A stretch of DNA of 64,000 nt from the NCBI GenBank assembly GCA_946408345.1, contig CAMJRR010000016.1, positions 1 through 64,000 on the forward strand, read 5' to 3'. Made by a program: the position numbers and the translations under genes. Shown here one piece after another: positions 31,965 through 41,339 of this stretch. The number at the start of each line of letters is the position of its first letter. Position 1 is the stretch's first letter. The notes beneath the pieces were generated by a model. The model searched no databases. It saw only the letters and a program-made list of their open reading frames with translations, and was not told the origin of the DNA. The stretch is from an uncultured Bacteroidales bacterium. Its GTDB lineage: Bacteria; Bacteroidota; Bacteroidia; Bacteroidales; F082.

Positions 31965-33482
31965 TTGAAAAAGATTAAAACTGCTTTAATATCAGTATTT
32001 TATAAAACAGGCATCGACACTATCGTCAACTTGTTGAAGCAAAATGACGTACAGATATACTCCACTGGAGGAACATACGACTTCATCAAGCCGTTAGACC
32101 CTACCGTGAAGACCGTCGAGTCACTCACGGGCTATCCGTCTATCTTGGGCGGTCGCGTGAAGACTTTGCATCCCAAAGTATTTGGCGGCATTTTGGGTCG
32201 CACCCAACTTGCATCGGACCAAAAAGAAATGCAGGAATACGACATCCCACCCTTCGATTTGGTTATTGTGGACTTGTATCCTTTCGAGGAGACCGTGGCC
32301 AAGACTGAAGATGCCTCTGCCATCATCGAGAAAATTGACATTGGCGGCATCTCGCTCATCCGCGCCGGCGCCAAGAACTTCAACGACGTGCTCATCGTGC
32401 CGTCACAGAAATATTATGGCGAACTCATCCAACTGCTGAAAGACCAGCAGGGTGAGACCTCCATTGACGACCGCCGCCGTTTTGCTGCCTACGCCTTTGG
32501 CGTGAGCTCACATTACGACAGTGCCATCATGAACTGGTTTGTGAAAGATGATGACAACAAGCCGCTGCGCATCACTGAAGAAGAAGGCACTACTTTGCGC
32601 TATGGCGAAAATCCGCACCAGAAAGGCACCTTCTACGGCGACTTGGATGCCATGTTTGAGAAACTGCACGGCAAAGAGCTGTCATACAACAACTTACTTG
32701 ACCTTGATGCAGGATTGAACCTCATCCGTGAGTTCGACGAGCCCACCTTCGCCATCCTCAAACACAACAACCCTTGTGGCATTGCTTGCCGCAAGACGGT
32801 GAAAGAGGCTTATCTCGCCGCTTTGGCTGGCGACCCCGTTTCGGCCTTTGGTGGCGTGCTGGTCAGCAATCGCCCCATCGACTTGGCTGCCGCTGAAGAC
32901 ATCAACAAGCTCTTCATCGAAGTCATCGTGGCACCTGAGTATGAAAATGGCGTGCTCGACCTGCTCTTCTCGAAGAAGAACCGAATGGTGTTGCGTCTAA
33001 AAGCCGACCAATACAAGCCTCAAACAGTGAAAACTGCTTTGAACGGCTATCTCGTGCAAGACCGTGACCTCCATACGGAAACCGCTGACGACTTCAAAGT
33101 CATCACCACAAAAGCACCCACTGCTGACGAGGTGGACGACATGATTTTTGCCAACAAGATTGTGAAGCATAGCCGCAGCAATGCCATCGTCCTCGCCAAA
33201 GGCAAACAACTCTTTGCCTCGGGTATTGGACAGACCTCACGTGTGGATGCCCTGCGTCAAGCCATAGAGAAGGCCCATTCGTTCAACTTCGACCTGAAAG
33301 GTGCCGTGTTAGCCTCCGATGCCTTCTTCCCCTTCAAAGATTGCGTTGAGTTGGCACACGAAGCGGGCATCACTGCTATTGTACAACCCGGCGGCTCGGT
33401 ACGCGACCAAGAATCCATCGATTGCTGCAACGAAAATGGCATCAGCATGGTGTTTACCGGATTTAGACATTTTAGACATTGA
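31965..33482 (+). CDS. purH: Bifunctional AICAR transformylase / IMP cyclohydrolase PurH
   Basis: 505 residues with a TTG start: a stop codon lies 18 bp upstream in frame and no ATG exists before conserved sequence begins (KIKTALISVFYKTGIDTIV). PurH performs the last two steps of IMP synthesis. IMP cyclohydrolase domain: IYSTGGTYDFI, GYPSILGGRVKTLHPKVFGGIL, DLVIVDLYPFEETV, and IGGISLIRAGAKN. Transformylase domain: LRYGENPHQKG, ILKHNNPCGIA, SAFGGVLVSNRPID and SDAFFPFKDCVELA. All landmarks are present. It precedes mreB as in many Bacteroidota. Confidence 0.96.
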   Translation: MKKIKTALISVFYKTGIDTIVNLLKQNDVQIYSTGGTYDFIKPLDPTVKTVESLTGYPSILGGRVKTLHPKVFGGILGRTQLASDQKEMQEYDIPPFDLVIVDLYPFEETVAKTEDASAIIEKIDIGGISLIRAGAKNFNDVLIVPSQKYYGELIQLLKDQQGETSIDDRRRFAAYAFGVSSHYDSAIMNWFVKDDDNKPLRITEEEGTTLRYGENPHQKGTFYGDLDAMFEKLHGKELSYNNLLDLDAGLNLIREFDEPTFAILKHNNPCGIACRKTVKEAYLAALAGDPVSAFGGVLVSNRPIDLAAAEDINKLFIEVIVAPEYENGVLDLLFSKKNRMVLRLKADQYKPQTVKTALNGYLVQDRDLHTETADDFKVITTKAPTADEVDDMIFANKIVKHSRSNAIVLAKGKQLFASGIGQTSRVDALRQAIEKAHSFNFDLKGAVLASDAFFPFKDCVELAHEAGITAIVQPGGSVRDQESIDCCNENGISMVFTGFRHFRH

Positions 33483-33532
33483 CATTATAAACTGAAGATA
33501 AATAAACAACTGACAACTAACAACTGAAGATT

Positions 33533-34555
33533 ATGGGAGCATTTTCATTCCTAAACAAAGAAATCGCCATTGACCTTGGTACGGCCAATACGATTATCAT
33601 ATACAACGACAAAGTAGTCGTTGACGAGCCCTCCATCGTGGCTTTGCAACGCGACACAAAGAAAATCATCGCCGTTGGCAAACGTGCCATGATGATGCAC
33701 GGTAAGACACACGAGAACATCAAGACCATTCGCCCGCTGCGCGACGGTGTCATCGCCGACTTCCAAGCTGCCGAATATATGATGCGCGAGATGATTAAGA
33801 TGATCAATTTCAAGAATACTCTGTTTCCGCCCAGCCTGAAGATGGTCATCTGCATCCCTTCGGGTATCACCGAGGTGGAGGAACGTGCCGTGAAGGACTC
33901 GGCTGAGCAAGCTGGTGCCAAGGAAGTGCGTCTGATTCATGAGCCTATGGCTGCTGCCATCGGTATCGGTATCGACGTACTTGAGCCAACAGGTAACATG
34001 ATTATCGACATCGGTGGCGGTACCTCCGAAATCGCCGTCATCGCCTTGGGTGGTATTGTTAACAACAAATCCATCCGTATTGCTGGTGACGACTTCACCG
34101 CCGACATCGAAGAGTACATGCGTAAGCAGCACAACATCATCGTGGGTGAGCGCACCGCCGAACGCATCAAGATCGAGGTGGGTTCTGCCATTCCGCAATT
34201 GGACAACCCGCCCGATGACTATGCCGTGCAAGGCCGTGACATGCTGACCGGTATCCCGAAGGAAATCAAGGTGAACTATGCCGAAATCGCCCACTGCCTC
34301 GACAAGAGCATCATGAAGATTGAGACCGCTGTGTTGAATGCCTTGGAGCAGACGCCTCCTGAGCTGTCGGCTGATATTTACCGCACGGGTATCTACCTCA
34401 CTGGTGGTGGTGCCTTGTTGCGCGGCCTCGACAAGCGTCTCAACGGCAAGACCAAACTGCCCATCCACGTGGCTGAAGACCCGTTGCGTGCCGTCGCCCG
34501 TGGCACTGGTATCGCACTGAAGAACTTTGACCGCTTTACGTTCTTGATTAAATAA
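33533..34555 (+). CDS. mreB: Rod-shape-determining actin homologue MreB
   Basis: 340 residues, the standard length. Actin-fold motifs: phosphate 1 IAIDLGTANTIIIYNDKVVVDEPSIVAL, the connect segment RPLRDGVIADF, phosphate 2 GNMIIDIGGGTSEIAVIALGGIV and the adenosine motif GIYLTGGGALLRGLDKRL. MreB filaments position cell-wall synthesis along the membrane. It is the first gene of mreBCD, about 90 bp ahead of mreC; that gap is filled by a dispersed repeat. Confidence 0.97.
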   Translation: MGAFSFLNKEIAIDLGTANTIIIYNDKVVVDEPSIVALQRDTKKIIAVGKRAMMMHGKTHENIKTIRPLRDGVIADFQAAEYMMREMIKMINFKNTLFPPSLKMVICIPSGITEVEERAVKDSAEQAGAKEVRLIHEPMAAAIGIGIDVLEPTGNMIIDIGGGTSEIAVIALGGIVNNKSIRIAGDDFTADIEEYMRKQHNIIVGERTAERIKIEVGSAIPQLDNPPDDYAVQGRDMLTGIPKEIKVNYAEIAHCLDKSIMKIETAVLNALEQTPPELSADIYRTGIYLTGGGALLRGLDKRLNGKTKLPIHVAEDPLRAVARGTGIALKNFDRFTFLIK

Positions 34556-34645
34556 TGCTGAATTATGAATGCGGAATGAGGAATGTCGTACGACAAGTTT
34601 TTCCTCATTCAGCATTCAACATTCTGCATTCAGCATTAAACATCT
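34556..34645. repeat. GAATGCTGAAT-family repeat between mreB and mreC
   Basis: TGCTGAATTATGAATGCGGAATGAGGAATG on the left and CATTCAGCATTCAACATTCTGCATTCAGCATT on the right give an imperfect hairpin. Same family at 37092, 43571 and 48855. Confidence 0.8.
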
Positions 34646-35461
34646 ATGTACAACCTGCGGCGTTTCATTATCAAGCACCACTTCGTCATCTTGTTCATTT
34701 TGCTCGAGGTGATTTCTATCTTGTTGCTTGCCAACAGCCAACGATTCCACCGCAACCGTATGGTGAACACCACCAACGATGTCGTGGGCAAAATCTATGA
34801 GTGGGGCGGCGCGATAGGAAATTATTTCCGTCTCAACAAAGCCAATGAGCAACTTGCCGAAGAGAATGCCATGCTCAGGCAAAGGCTGTCGGTCGTGTAT
34901 GACACTACCACCTGCACCTATGATATCAGCCAAGGCGATACGCTATATAAATATATCCCTGCACAAGTCGTCAACAACAGCACCAACCAAGCCAACAACT
35001 ACATTATTATTAATAAAGGTGCTGTTGACGGTGTTGAACGTGACATGAGCGTTATCTCCACCGATGGCATTGTGGGCGTGGTTACAGATGTCAGCCGCCA
35101 TTATGCCTCCATCATGAGTTTGCTTCACAGCAAATCTGTGGTCGGTGTACGCATCAAGGAGAGCCAGGAACTGGCCAGTGTGAAATGGGAGACCAACAAC
35201 TACCGTTACGGCATGGTGGAAGATATTCCCACACACATCCTTTTGCAAAAAGGCGATACCATCTTGACCAGCTCGCATTCCTACATTTTCCCTGAAGACC
35301 TTATGGTGGGTACGGTAGAAGAATTCTACCCCACTGCCGTTGATGCCTTGAACAGAGCCAAGATTCGATTTGCCACCGACTTTGCTACCTTGAGGCATGT
35401 CTATGTAATCAAAGATTTGCACAAACCCGAGCTTGATTCGCTCAAAGCCAGACTTAAATGA
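34646..35461 (+). CDS. mreC: Rod-shape-determining protein MreC
   Basis: 271 residues. N-terminal membrane segment (FVILFILLEVISILLLANSQ), a helical coiled-coil stretch with LNKANEQLAEENAMLRQRL at ~residues 65-90, and the periplasmic MreC beta domain: YIPAQVVNNSTNQANNYIIINKGAVDGVERDMSVIS, GIVGVVTDVSRHYASIMSLLH and GDTILTSSHSYIFPEDLMVGTV. The family links MreB to penicillin-binding proteins in the periplasm. It ends 1 bp before mreD. Confidence 0.94.
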   Translation: MYNLRRFIIKHHFVILFILLEVISILLLANSQRFHRNRMVNTTNDVVGKIYEWGGAIGNYFRLNKANEQLAEENAMLRQRLSVVYDTTTCTYDISQGDTLYKYIPAQVVNNSTNQANNYIIINKGAVDGVERDMSVISTDGIVGVVTDVSRHYASIMSLLHSKSVVGVRIKESQELASVKWETNNYRYGMVEDIPTHILLQKGDTILTSSHSYIFPEDLMVGTVEEFYPTAVDALNRAKIRFATDFATLRHVYVIKDLHKPELDSLKARLK

Positions 35462-35462
35462 C

Positions 35463-35978
35463 ATGAACAAGACCGCGTTACAAATCATCCGCTTTGTTGT
35501 GCTCGTACTCCTTCAGGTACTGGTCATCAGTCACATCCGCCTTGGAGGTTATGTACATCCTTATATTTACCTCATTTTCATCATGTTGTTGCCATTCAGC
35601 ACACCCAAATGGCAACTCTTGGTTTTGGGATTTGCCTTAGGCTTGACCGTCGATTTATTTATGGGCACCCTCGGACTTCATGCCGGAGCCACCACTTTGA
35701 TGGCCTTCTGCCGGCCCTTCATTATCAGCCTTATTTCGGGCAACCAAAAATTCGAGAACATCCCAGAACCCAATCTAGGCCAATTAGGAGGGATATGGTT
35801 CTTCCGTTACGTATTCTGCATGGTGCTCATTCACCATTTTGCTCTGTTCTTCCTAGAGTCGTTCAGTTTCAGGCTCATCGGACAAGTGCTGCTGCGCATC
35901 TTGCTCAGCGTACCCGCTTCCATCTTCCTCATCATGATGATTTTGTACATTTTCAAATCGGAAAAGAAAAGAGATTAG
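35463..35978 (+). CDS. mreD: Rod-shape-determining protein MreD
   Basis: 171 residues from the ATG at 35463 (MNKTALQIIRFVVLVLLQVLV). Five or six hydrophobic segments, with the MreD-like pattern RLGGYVHPYIYLIFIMLLPFSTPKW, then FALGLTVDLFMGTLGLHAGATTLMAFCRP. A start 30 bp earlier would overlap the end of mreC. MreD is an inner-membrane part of the elongasome. In most Bacteroidota mrdA (PBP2) and rodA come next; here they do not, and two thioredoxin-like lipoproteins follow. Confidence 0.9.
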   Translation: MNKTALQIIRFVVLVLLQVLVISHIRLGGYVHPYIYLIFIMLLPFSTPKWQLLVLGFALGLTVDLFMGTLGLHAGATTLMAFCRPFIISLISGNQKFENIPEPNLGQLGGIWFFRYVFCMVLIHHFALFFLESFSFRLIGQVLLRILLSVPASIFLIMMILYIFKSEKKRD

Positions 35979-36002
35979 TATCACATAAATACCTGATTTA
36001 CA

Positions 36003-37091
36003 ATGAAAAAAAGTATCTACTTTCTTATTGCACTTGCACTCGGCATGACCGCCTGCAACAACAAAAACGATGGCTTTAAAGTCAATGTCAGTCTAGCTAA
36101 CAGCAACGACAAAACCGTCTATCTGCAAAAATATGTCGATAATGCCCCTGTCATCATTGATTCGGCTGTTATCACCGACGAAACCGCAGTTTTATCTGCC
36201 CCAAAAGATAACCCACAAATCCTTTACTCACTGAAAGTGAAGGGGATGCGTGGTTCTATGCCGTTCTTTGCAGATAACAAGGATGTCGCTTTTGTAGGCG
36301 ACATGAACAATCTGCAAGCCGTTGAAATCATGGCATCGGAGACCCAAGCTGAATTGGACGCCTACAACAAACAGTTAGAAGGTTTTGAGCATCAAATTCG
36401 CGATCTCTATGCCGTAATGCAGCAGGCCTTTGAAGACAACGACTCCATTATGATGGACTCTCTCAACAAGGTCGGTACCGCCCTGATGGAGCAACAAGAC
36501 AGTTTCCGCGATGACTACATCAAAGCCCATCCCGAGAGCTTCGTCACCCATTACATCCTCGACGGTGTGAAACAAGACTACCCCATTGACCAACTGAAAG
36601 ACTTGATGGCTGGCTTCACCACCGAATCCATCTATCGCGACCACCTCAATGAATACGTTGCCAAACAAGAACGCCTTGAAGTAGGTCAGCCTTTCATCGA
36701 CTTCACCCTTCAGACCAAGGACGGTGAGAATGTCACCCTTTCGGAGAAGATCGGTCAAAACAAGCTCACTTTGGTCGACTTCTGGGCCTCTTGGTGTGGT
36801 CCCTGCCGCCACGAGAACCCAGTCGTGAAAGCTGCCTATGAGCAGTTCCACGAACTCGGCTTTGATGTCGTCGGTGTCAGTGTCGACCAAGACGAAGAAG
36901 CCTGGCTGAAGGCTGTTGAAGATGATCAACTGCCTTGGACACAGGTGCGCGACAGCGAAAACAAAGCCAGTGAGCTTTATATGATTTATTACATCCCGTC
37001 CAACTTCCTCTTCGACCAGAACGGCACCATGGTAGCTAAAGGGCTGAGAGGCGAAGATTTGGCGGCAAAACTGGCTGAAATCCTAAAGTAA
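36003..37091 (+). CDS. TlpA-like thiol-disulfide lipoprotein with DUF4369 domain (CGPC active site)
   Basis: 362 residues. Lipoprotein signal MKKSIYFLIALALGMTAC. Residues ~25-125 are a DUF4369-type beta domain (VNVSLANSNDKTVYLQKYVDNAPVIIDSAVI), a helical linker follows, and residues ~225-362 are a thioredoxin-fold TlpA/AhpC-TSA domain with LVDFWASWCGPCRHENP (CxxC active site) and the cis-Pro region DSENKASELYMIYYIPSNFLF. It would reduce or isomerise disulfides in the periplasm. It is paralogous to the next gene and separated from it by a repeat. Confidence 0.9.
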   Translation: MKKSIYFLIALALGMTACNNKNDGFKVNVSLANSNDKTVYLQKYVDNAPVIIDSAVITDETAVLSAPKDNPQILYSLKVKGMRGSMPFFADNKDVAFVGDMNNLQAVEIMASETQAELDAYNKQLEGFEHQIRDLYAVMQQAFEDNDSIMMDSLNKVGTALMEQQDSFRDDYIKAHPESFVTHYILDGVKQDYPIDQLKDLMAGFTTESIYRDHLNEYVAKQERLEVGQPFIDFTLQTKDGENVTLSEKIGQNKLTLVDFWASWCGPCRHENPVVKAAYEQFHELGFDVVGVSVDQDEEAWLKAVEDDQLPWTQVRDSENKASELYMIYYIPSNFLFDQNGTMVAKGLRGEDLAAKLAEILK

Positions 37092-37190
37092 TGATGAATG
37101 CTGAATTAAGAATGTAGAATTAAGAATGCAGAATGATGAATATCGAAATAATGATAATTCTACATTCTGCATTCTACATTCTGAATTAAA
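37092..37190. repeat. GAATGCTGAAT-family repeat between the two TlpA-like genes
   Basis: GAATGCTGAATTAAGAATGTAGAATTAAGAATGCAGAATGATGAAT faces ATTCTACATTCTGCATTCTACATTCTGAATT; the two sides are reverse complements over about 30 bases. Confidence 0.8.
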
Positions 37191-37201
37191 TACTTAACAC
37201 T

Positions 37202-38251
37202 ATGAAAACAAAACTCATACTATTTGCTACACTTGCTCTTGGGCTTTTCGCCTGCACATCAAAGCCTGAGATCAAGACCTTTAAGGTCAATGTGAACCTC
37301 GCCAATGCCGACGGGCAAACCGTCTACCTGCAAAAAGATGGACAAACGCTTGACTCGGCAGTCATCGAGAATTGGGATGCCGTGTTCAACACGCCTATTT
37401 GCGACGACAACGAGATGTACGGCCTCATGCTGAAAGGCTGGCGTCGACCTTTCTCATTCTTTACCGACAATGTGGATGTGACCCTCGAAGGCGACGCACA
37501 GAACCCCAACGCCATTGTGGTGAAAGGCTCTGAATCGCAAGCTCGACTTGATGCTTTCACGCAGAGTTACAACGACCTTGAAGCCAAGTTGGAGGCTGAC
37601 AGCACCATGGCCCAAGCCGACAAGGACGAAGTCCTGAAGATGCATTGCTTCGACTATGTGTGGGAAAACCCCACCGACCCCGTGGCGCATTACGTGATGT
37701 ATCGTTACAAGTGGGCATTCGGTCCTTGCGAGCTTCGCACGATGATTGACAACATCCATCATGCCGACAGCACCCTCAGCACCGCAAATTTGAAGCTGGC
37801 TGAAGAATATGTGGAGAAACAAGAGCGCGTGCAAGCCGGTCAGCCGATAATCGACTTCACTCAAAACGATCCTGATGGCAACCCTGTGACGCTTTCACAG
37901 TTGGCTGAAAGCAAACTTTTGCTCGTCGACTTCTGGGCATCGTGGTGCCCCGACTGCCGTAAGGCCAACCCCGATGTGGTGGCTGCTTATCAGAAGTATC
38001 ACGAGCAGGGCTTCGACGTACTTGGTGTGTCGTTCGACACCAACAAGGAAGCCTGGCTTGCTGCCATTGAAAAGGACGGCTTAACTTGGACACAGGTTTC
38101 CGACTTGCAAGGCTGGAATAATGCCGCTGGAGCCTTGTATGCCATTGCTTTCATCCCACAGAACGCTTTGATTAAGGACGGCATGATTGTCGCACGCAAC
38201 CTTGAGGGTGAGGAACTGATGGAGGAGATTGGAAGGCAGTTGGAGAAATAA
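37202..38251 (+). CDS. TlpA-like thiol-disulfide lipoprotein with DUF4369 domain (CPDC active site)
   Basis: 349 residues, lipoprotein signal ending LGLFAC. Same architecture as the preceding protein: DUF4369 part (VNVNLANADGQTVYLQKDGQTLDSAVIE), helical linker, and a thioredoxin domain with LLLVDFWASWCPDCRKANP and SFDTNKEAWLAAIEKDGLTWTQVSDL. The active-site dipeptide is Pro-Asp instead of Gly-Pro, which should alter redox potential and make it a different redox tool from its neighbour. A strong terminator follows. Confidence 0.9.
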   Translation: MKTKLILFATLALGLFACTSKPEIKTFKVNVNLANADGQTVYLQKDGQTLDSAVIENWDAVFNTPICDDNEMYGLMLKGWRRPFSFFTDNVDVTLEGDAQNPNAIVVKGSESQARLDAFTQSYNDLEAKLEADSTMAQADKDEVLKMHCFDYVWENPTDPVAHYVMYRYKWAFGPCELRTMIDNIHHADSTLSTANLKLAEEYVEKQERVQAGQPIIDFTQNDPDGNPVTLSQLAESKLLLVDFWASWCPDCRKANPDVVAAYQKYHEQGFDVLGVSFDTNKEAWLAAIEKDGLTWTQVSDLQGWNNAAGALYAIAFIPQNALIKDGMIVARNLEGEELMEEIGRQLEK

Positions 38252-38270
38252 ACTTTCAAATTATTGGGAA

Positions 38271-38305
38271 AAAAGCCTCGTCACACAACAGCGACGAGGC
38301 TTTTT
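38271..38305. terminator. Bidirectional terminator between convergent genes
   Basis: Perfect stem AAAAGCCTCGTC / GACGAGGCTTTT with loop ACACAACAGC and T tract; serves the TlpA pair on the plus strand and the GLUG protein on the minus strand. Confidence 0.9.
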
Positions 38306-38310
38306 GTATC

Positions 38311-39711
38311 TCATTGTACTACCAATCGTGTCGAATAAAACGTACCATCCGTTGCAATTAACCGTAGCAGATAAAACCCTTTTTGAATATCATTTGTGTT
38401 GATTTTATTGGTATTATAAAAGGTTCTTACTGCCTGCCCGAGGTTGTTGTAAACTTGCACTTGTGCTACTTTCACTCCCTCTATATTCACAATCCCATAG
38501 GCTGGATTGGGGTAGACGGTCAAATACTTCTCTGCATAACTATTGACAGAGAGATCAGTTCGAGTTAAAATAGGAAAACCATCATTGACTTGGTTTTCGT
38601 CAAATCCCCAAACTTGAGTGTTTTGATTGAGTATGTTCACAAAGGCTTCATCGCGCATCTCTTCAGCGTTTTTCGATGTGCCGAAATCGCTTTCGTAGCA
38701 ATCATTAAGATAGTAACAATTCTCGAAGTTGACAATTTCGGACGAAGAAACATACCCAAGCAAACATCCCATATAGTTATTGCTCGTGACCTCTCCAACA
38801 TTATAGCTATTTCTCACCACTGTTCTGTTGAACACGGCAACACCCACCAAGCCTCCTGCCATCGGATAATAAGGATAATAAGATGTGCTATCTCCAACAA
38901 CAAAAACATCACCTGTATTGTAGCAGTTGTTAAGAGCTGCCTTTTGAGACCTGCAAAGTATCCCTCCTCCTATTTGAGTTGCTGTGATATTGCCATCATT
39001 ATAACATTCTATGATTTCAGCACTTGAGGCCCCTCCTATAATTCCTCCCACATTGGAGCCAGATAGTGTTCCAGTATTAGAGCAATTAATAACCCGTTCA
39101 CTTCCAGACCCAACTATGCCTCCGGTCACTTCTCCTTCAATCGTTGCTTCATTCCGACAATGAGACACGATAAGATGTGTCCCTTTTCCGACGATACCGC
39201 CACAAATGCCGCCTTTGATGTATCCACTGGCAATGAACACGTTTTCTATAGTAGCCATCTCATCCCATCCACCTGCGAAACCGAACAAGCCTGCATAACA
39301 CCCCATCTTGTCAACATAAATGTTGGTGATGGCGTGTCCGCCGCCATCAAAATGACCTCTAAAAGTTGTATTTTGAAAGCCAACGTCATTTGGCTTTCCT
39401 CTATCGCAACCATCTTCATCGAACCAACGTTCGTACAATCCGATAGGTTGCCATGGCTGTAATTCGCTGCCGTTCAAATCAATGTCTATGGTAAGTCGAA
39501 AATGTACCCCTTGGGTCTCAAAGCCTTTATTGACCATATATGAAAGAAATGCCAAGTTTTCAGCTGATTCAATCAAATACGGGTTGTTTTCTGTCCCCGC
39601 TCCGCTAGTCCACAATTTTTTGCTGCCGTCCCAAACGCTGGTCTGGGCTTCAACTATGATACCCGTCAAAATGAGCATCATCGTGATATATAGTTTTTTC
39701 ATCTTGTTCAT
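38311..39711 (-). CDS. GLUG-repeat secreted protein, T9SS cargo
   Basis: 466 residues; the signal peptide (MKKLYITMMLILTGIIVEAQ) begins at the fourth codon, so 39702 is an alternative start. Residues ~30-120 are the usual lead-in of GLUG proteins (GAGTENNPYLIESAENLAFLS, HFRLTIDIDLNG, FRGHFDGGGHAITNI). Then come about five GLUG-type repeats (NVGGIIGGASSAEIIECYNDG, GGLVGVAVFNRTVVRNSYNVG) forming a right-handed beta-solenoid. The last ~70 residues (LTVYPNPAYGIVNIEG, VQVYNNLGQAVRTF, GFYLLRLIA) are a T9SS sorting domain. It is probably a surface adhesin or glycan-binding protein. Confidence 0.85.
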   Translation of the reverse strand: MNKMKKLYITMMLILTGIIVEAQTSVWDGSKKLWTSGAGTENNPYLIESAENLAFLSYMVNKGFETQGVHFRLTIDIDLNGSELQPWQPIGLYERWFDEDGCDRGKPNDVGFQNTTFRGHFDGGGHAITNIYVDKMGCYAGLFGFAGGWDEMATIENVFIASGYIKGGICGGIVGKGTHLIVSHCRNEATIEGEVTGGIVGSGSERVINCSNTGTLSGSNVGGIIGGASSAEIIECYNDGNITATQIGGGILCRSQKAALNNCYNTGDVFVVGDSTSYYPYYPMAGGLVGVAVFNRTVVRNSYNVGEVTSNNYMGCLLGYVSSSEIVNFENCYYLNDCYESDFGTSKNAEEMRDEAFVNILNQNTQVWGFDENQVNDGFPILTRTDLSVNSYAEKYLTVYPNPAYGIVNIEGVKVAQVQVYNNLGQAVRTFYNTNKINTNDIQKGFYLLRLIATDGTFYSTRLVVQ

Positions 39712-39734
39712 TTTTAAATCGTTAAACGTTCATT

Positions 39735-41282
39735 TTATTTTTTAAAACCATTGTTAAACAAATCCCTGATATGGTTGATGAAGGCATCTTTGCGCTCAAG
39801 TGCCGTCTGGTTTTCGTTTTTCCAAACCGTAATCATAGCAAAGTCAAGTTCCTGCATATTGCCGCTGGCCCAAGTGAAAGGTCCGACAGATGCAAGTCCT
39901 CTTCTTTCATAGGGTGTTTGTCCGCATTGTTCTTCCGTCCAGTACTTTCCTGCTTGATTATAGTCATTGTTGGGCGCGGTGCCGTTGGTGCCAAAGTTGC
40001 ACGGGTCGGAGTCTCCAGGATAGCAGAAATTGCATTCGGGGCCTACGACCAATTCTCCGGCATAGGCATTTCCGCCATATTGCAAATGATTGTCATTTTT
40101 CCAGAATCCGCGCAGATAGTTGTAATAATCCTGACTTGTTTCAGGGTTCCCATTTACTCCAGGAGAATTATTGAAATACATGAACCCACACATGCCCAAC
40201 CGCTCATCGTCGATAATGCCATTACCAAAGTTGTAGCCATTATACGCGTATCTGTCCAAAGGATATGTTTCGTCGAATAAAGCTTCACAATTGCCAGTGA
40301 AATTCGGATTGTCACGACCATCGGCATTCATGTATGGCCCAGCCAAGATGGTGCAAACTTGCACTGGCGGATTGTCATCGTATGCCCACGGCTGTCCTTG
40401 CCCGTCGATGGGTGTGCCATTGTAGCCGAAGCAAGAGCCAAGCCTCACGTCACAGCCAACGTAATCATCCCAAGCGTAACCAATGTCCCAGTCGTTCCAT
40501 ACGCCCAAATACACATCGTTGTAATCGGAAGAGGAACGATTGAACAACTTGTAGTTGAAGAAGACCGTGTTGTTGAGAGCTTCGTCATCAGGCGTATCGA
40601 AAGCGTAGACCATGGCATGAACTTCAAGACCTAATGGAATTCCACCAGACTCTGTGTGCCTATTCCAGTTGTCATTGAAGATGAAAAACAAACATTGGTC
40701 GCCTTTTATGTCGGGATAATCACCATCGGAAGGGTTGTAACGTCCGTCGCCGTTCACATCGACAAAAGGTGCCATGTTTGTCGCATAGCCTTCTTTGCCA
40801 TGGGCCGGCCAAGTCAAAATATCATCAGGAATCACATATTTTTTATCTGCGTGATGGAGGATAAAACTTTCAATTTCAGTGCGGGTGAGGTTCCAAACAT
40901 GATGGAACTTCAAAGCAGTCATCAAATCAATAGAGGCATCGTTCGTTTTCAAAGGTCCCGACCAATAATCTTCGCCGATTTGTCCATACCTGAACGCAGC
41001 TATATGAAGACTGTCAGCTGCATCCAAACCGCCTATCCATAGTGCTTGCTGGCATAAGGTTTCCTTGCCGCTACCGGGCGGAACTTCCCATGTTGGACAG
41101 GTATTATGGCTTTGTTGCCATTCCTCATACCAAGAACCTTGTTGTGGAACGAGACAAGTACCATTCCCAAGGATGGTAGCTCTGACATTGTTGGCCTCAA
41201 CATGTGAAATGGGTGGCTGTTGTGCCATAGAAGTCAGACCAATTGCACTTAGCATCAATAACAAAAGACTTTTCTTTTTCAT
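39735..41282 (-). CDS. Large secreted Asp/Gly-rich protein without sorting domain
   Basis: 515 residues with signal peptide (ends GLTSMAQ). A calcium-loop-like segment PFVDVNGDGRYNPSDGDYPDIKGDQ occurs at ~residue 165, followed by IFNDNW, EVHAMVYAF, NNTVFFNYKLFNRSS, YLGVWNDWDIGYAWDDYVGCD. This pattern is known from large Bacteroidota T9SS-exported proteins, which normally finish with a type A sorting domain; this one ends at INHIRDLFNNGFKK and lacks it. So it is either truncated or exported differently. The promoter region holds a 31-bp element shared with the TPR regulator gene. Confidence 0.65.
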   Translation of the reverse strand: MKKKSLLLLMLSAIGLTSMAQQPPISHVEANNVRATILGNGTCLVPQQGSWYEEWQQSHNTCPTWEVPPGSGKETLCQQALWIGGLDAADSLHIAAFRYGQIGEDYWSGPLKTNDASIDLMTALKFHHVWNLTRTEIESFILHHADKKYVIPDDILTWPAHGKEGYATNMAPFVDVNGDGRYNPSDGDYPDIKGDQCLFFIFNDNWNRHTESGGIPLGLEVHAMVYAFDTPDDEALNNTVFFNYKLFNRSSSDYNDVYLGVWNDWDIGYAWDDYVGCDVRLGSCFGYNGTPIDGQGQPWAYDDNPPVQVCTILAGPYMNADGRDNPNFTGNCEALFDETYPLDRYAYNGYNFGNGIIDDERLGMCGFMYFNNSPGVNGNPETSQDYYNYLRGFWKNDNHLQYGGNAYAGELVVGPECNFCYPGDSDPCNFGTNGTAPNNDYNQAGKYWTEEQCGQTPYERRGLASVGPFTWASGNMQELDFAMITVWKNENQTALERKDAFINHIRDLFNNGFKK

Positions 41283-41339
41283 GGCTATTTAGTTTTGATT
41301 ATTATTTCGATGGCAAAACTACAAACAGCCAACACAGCC

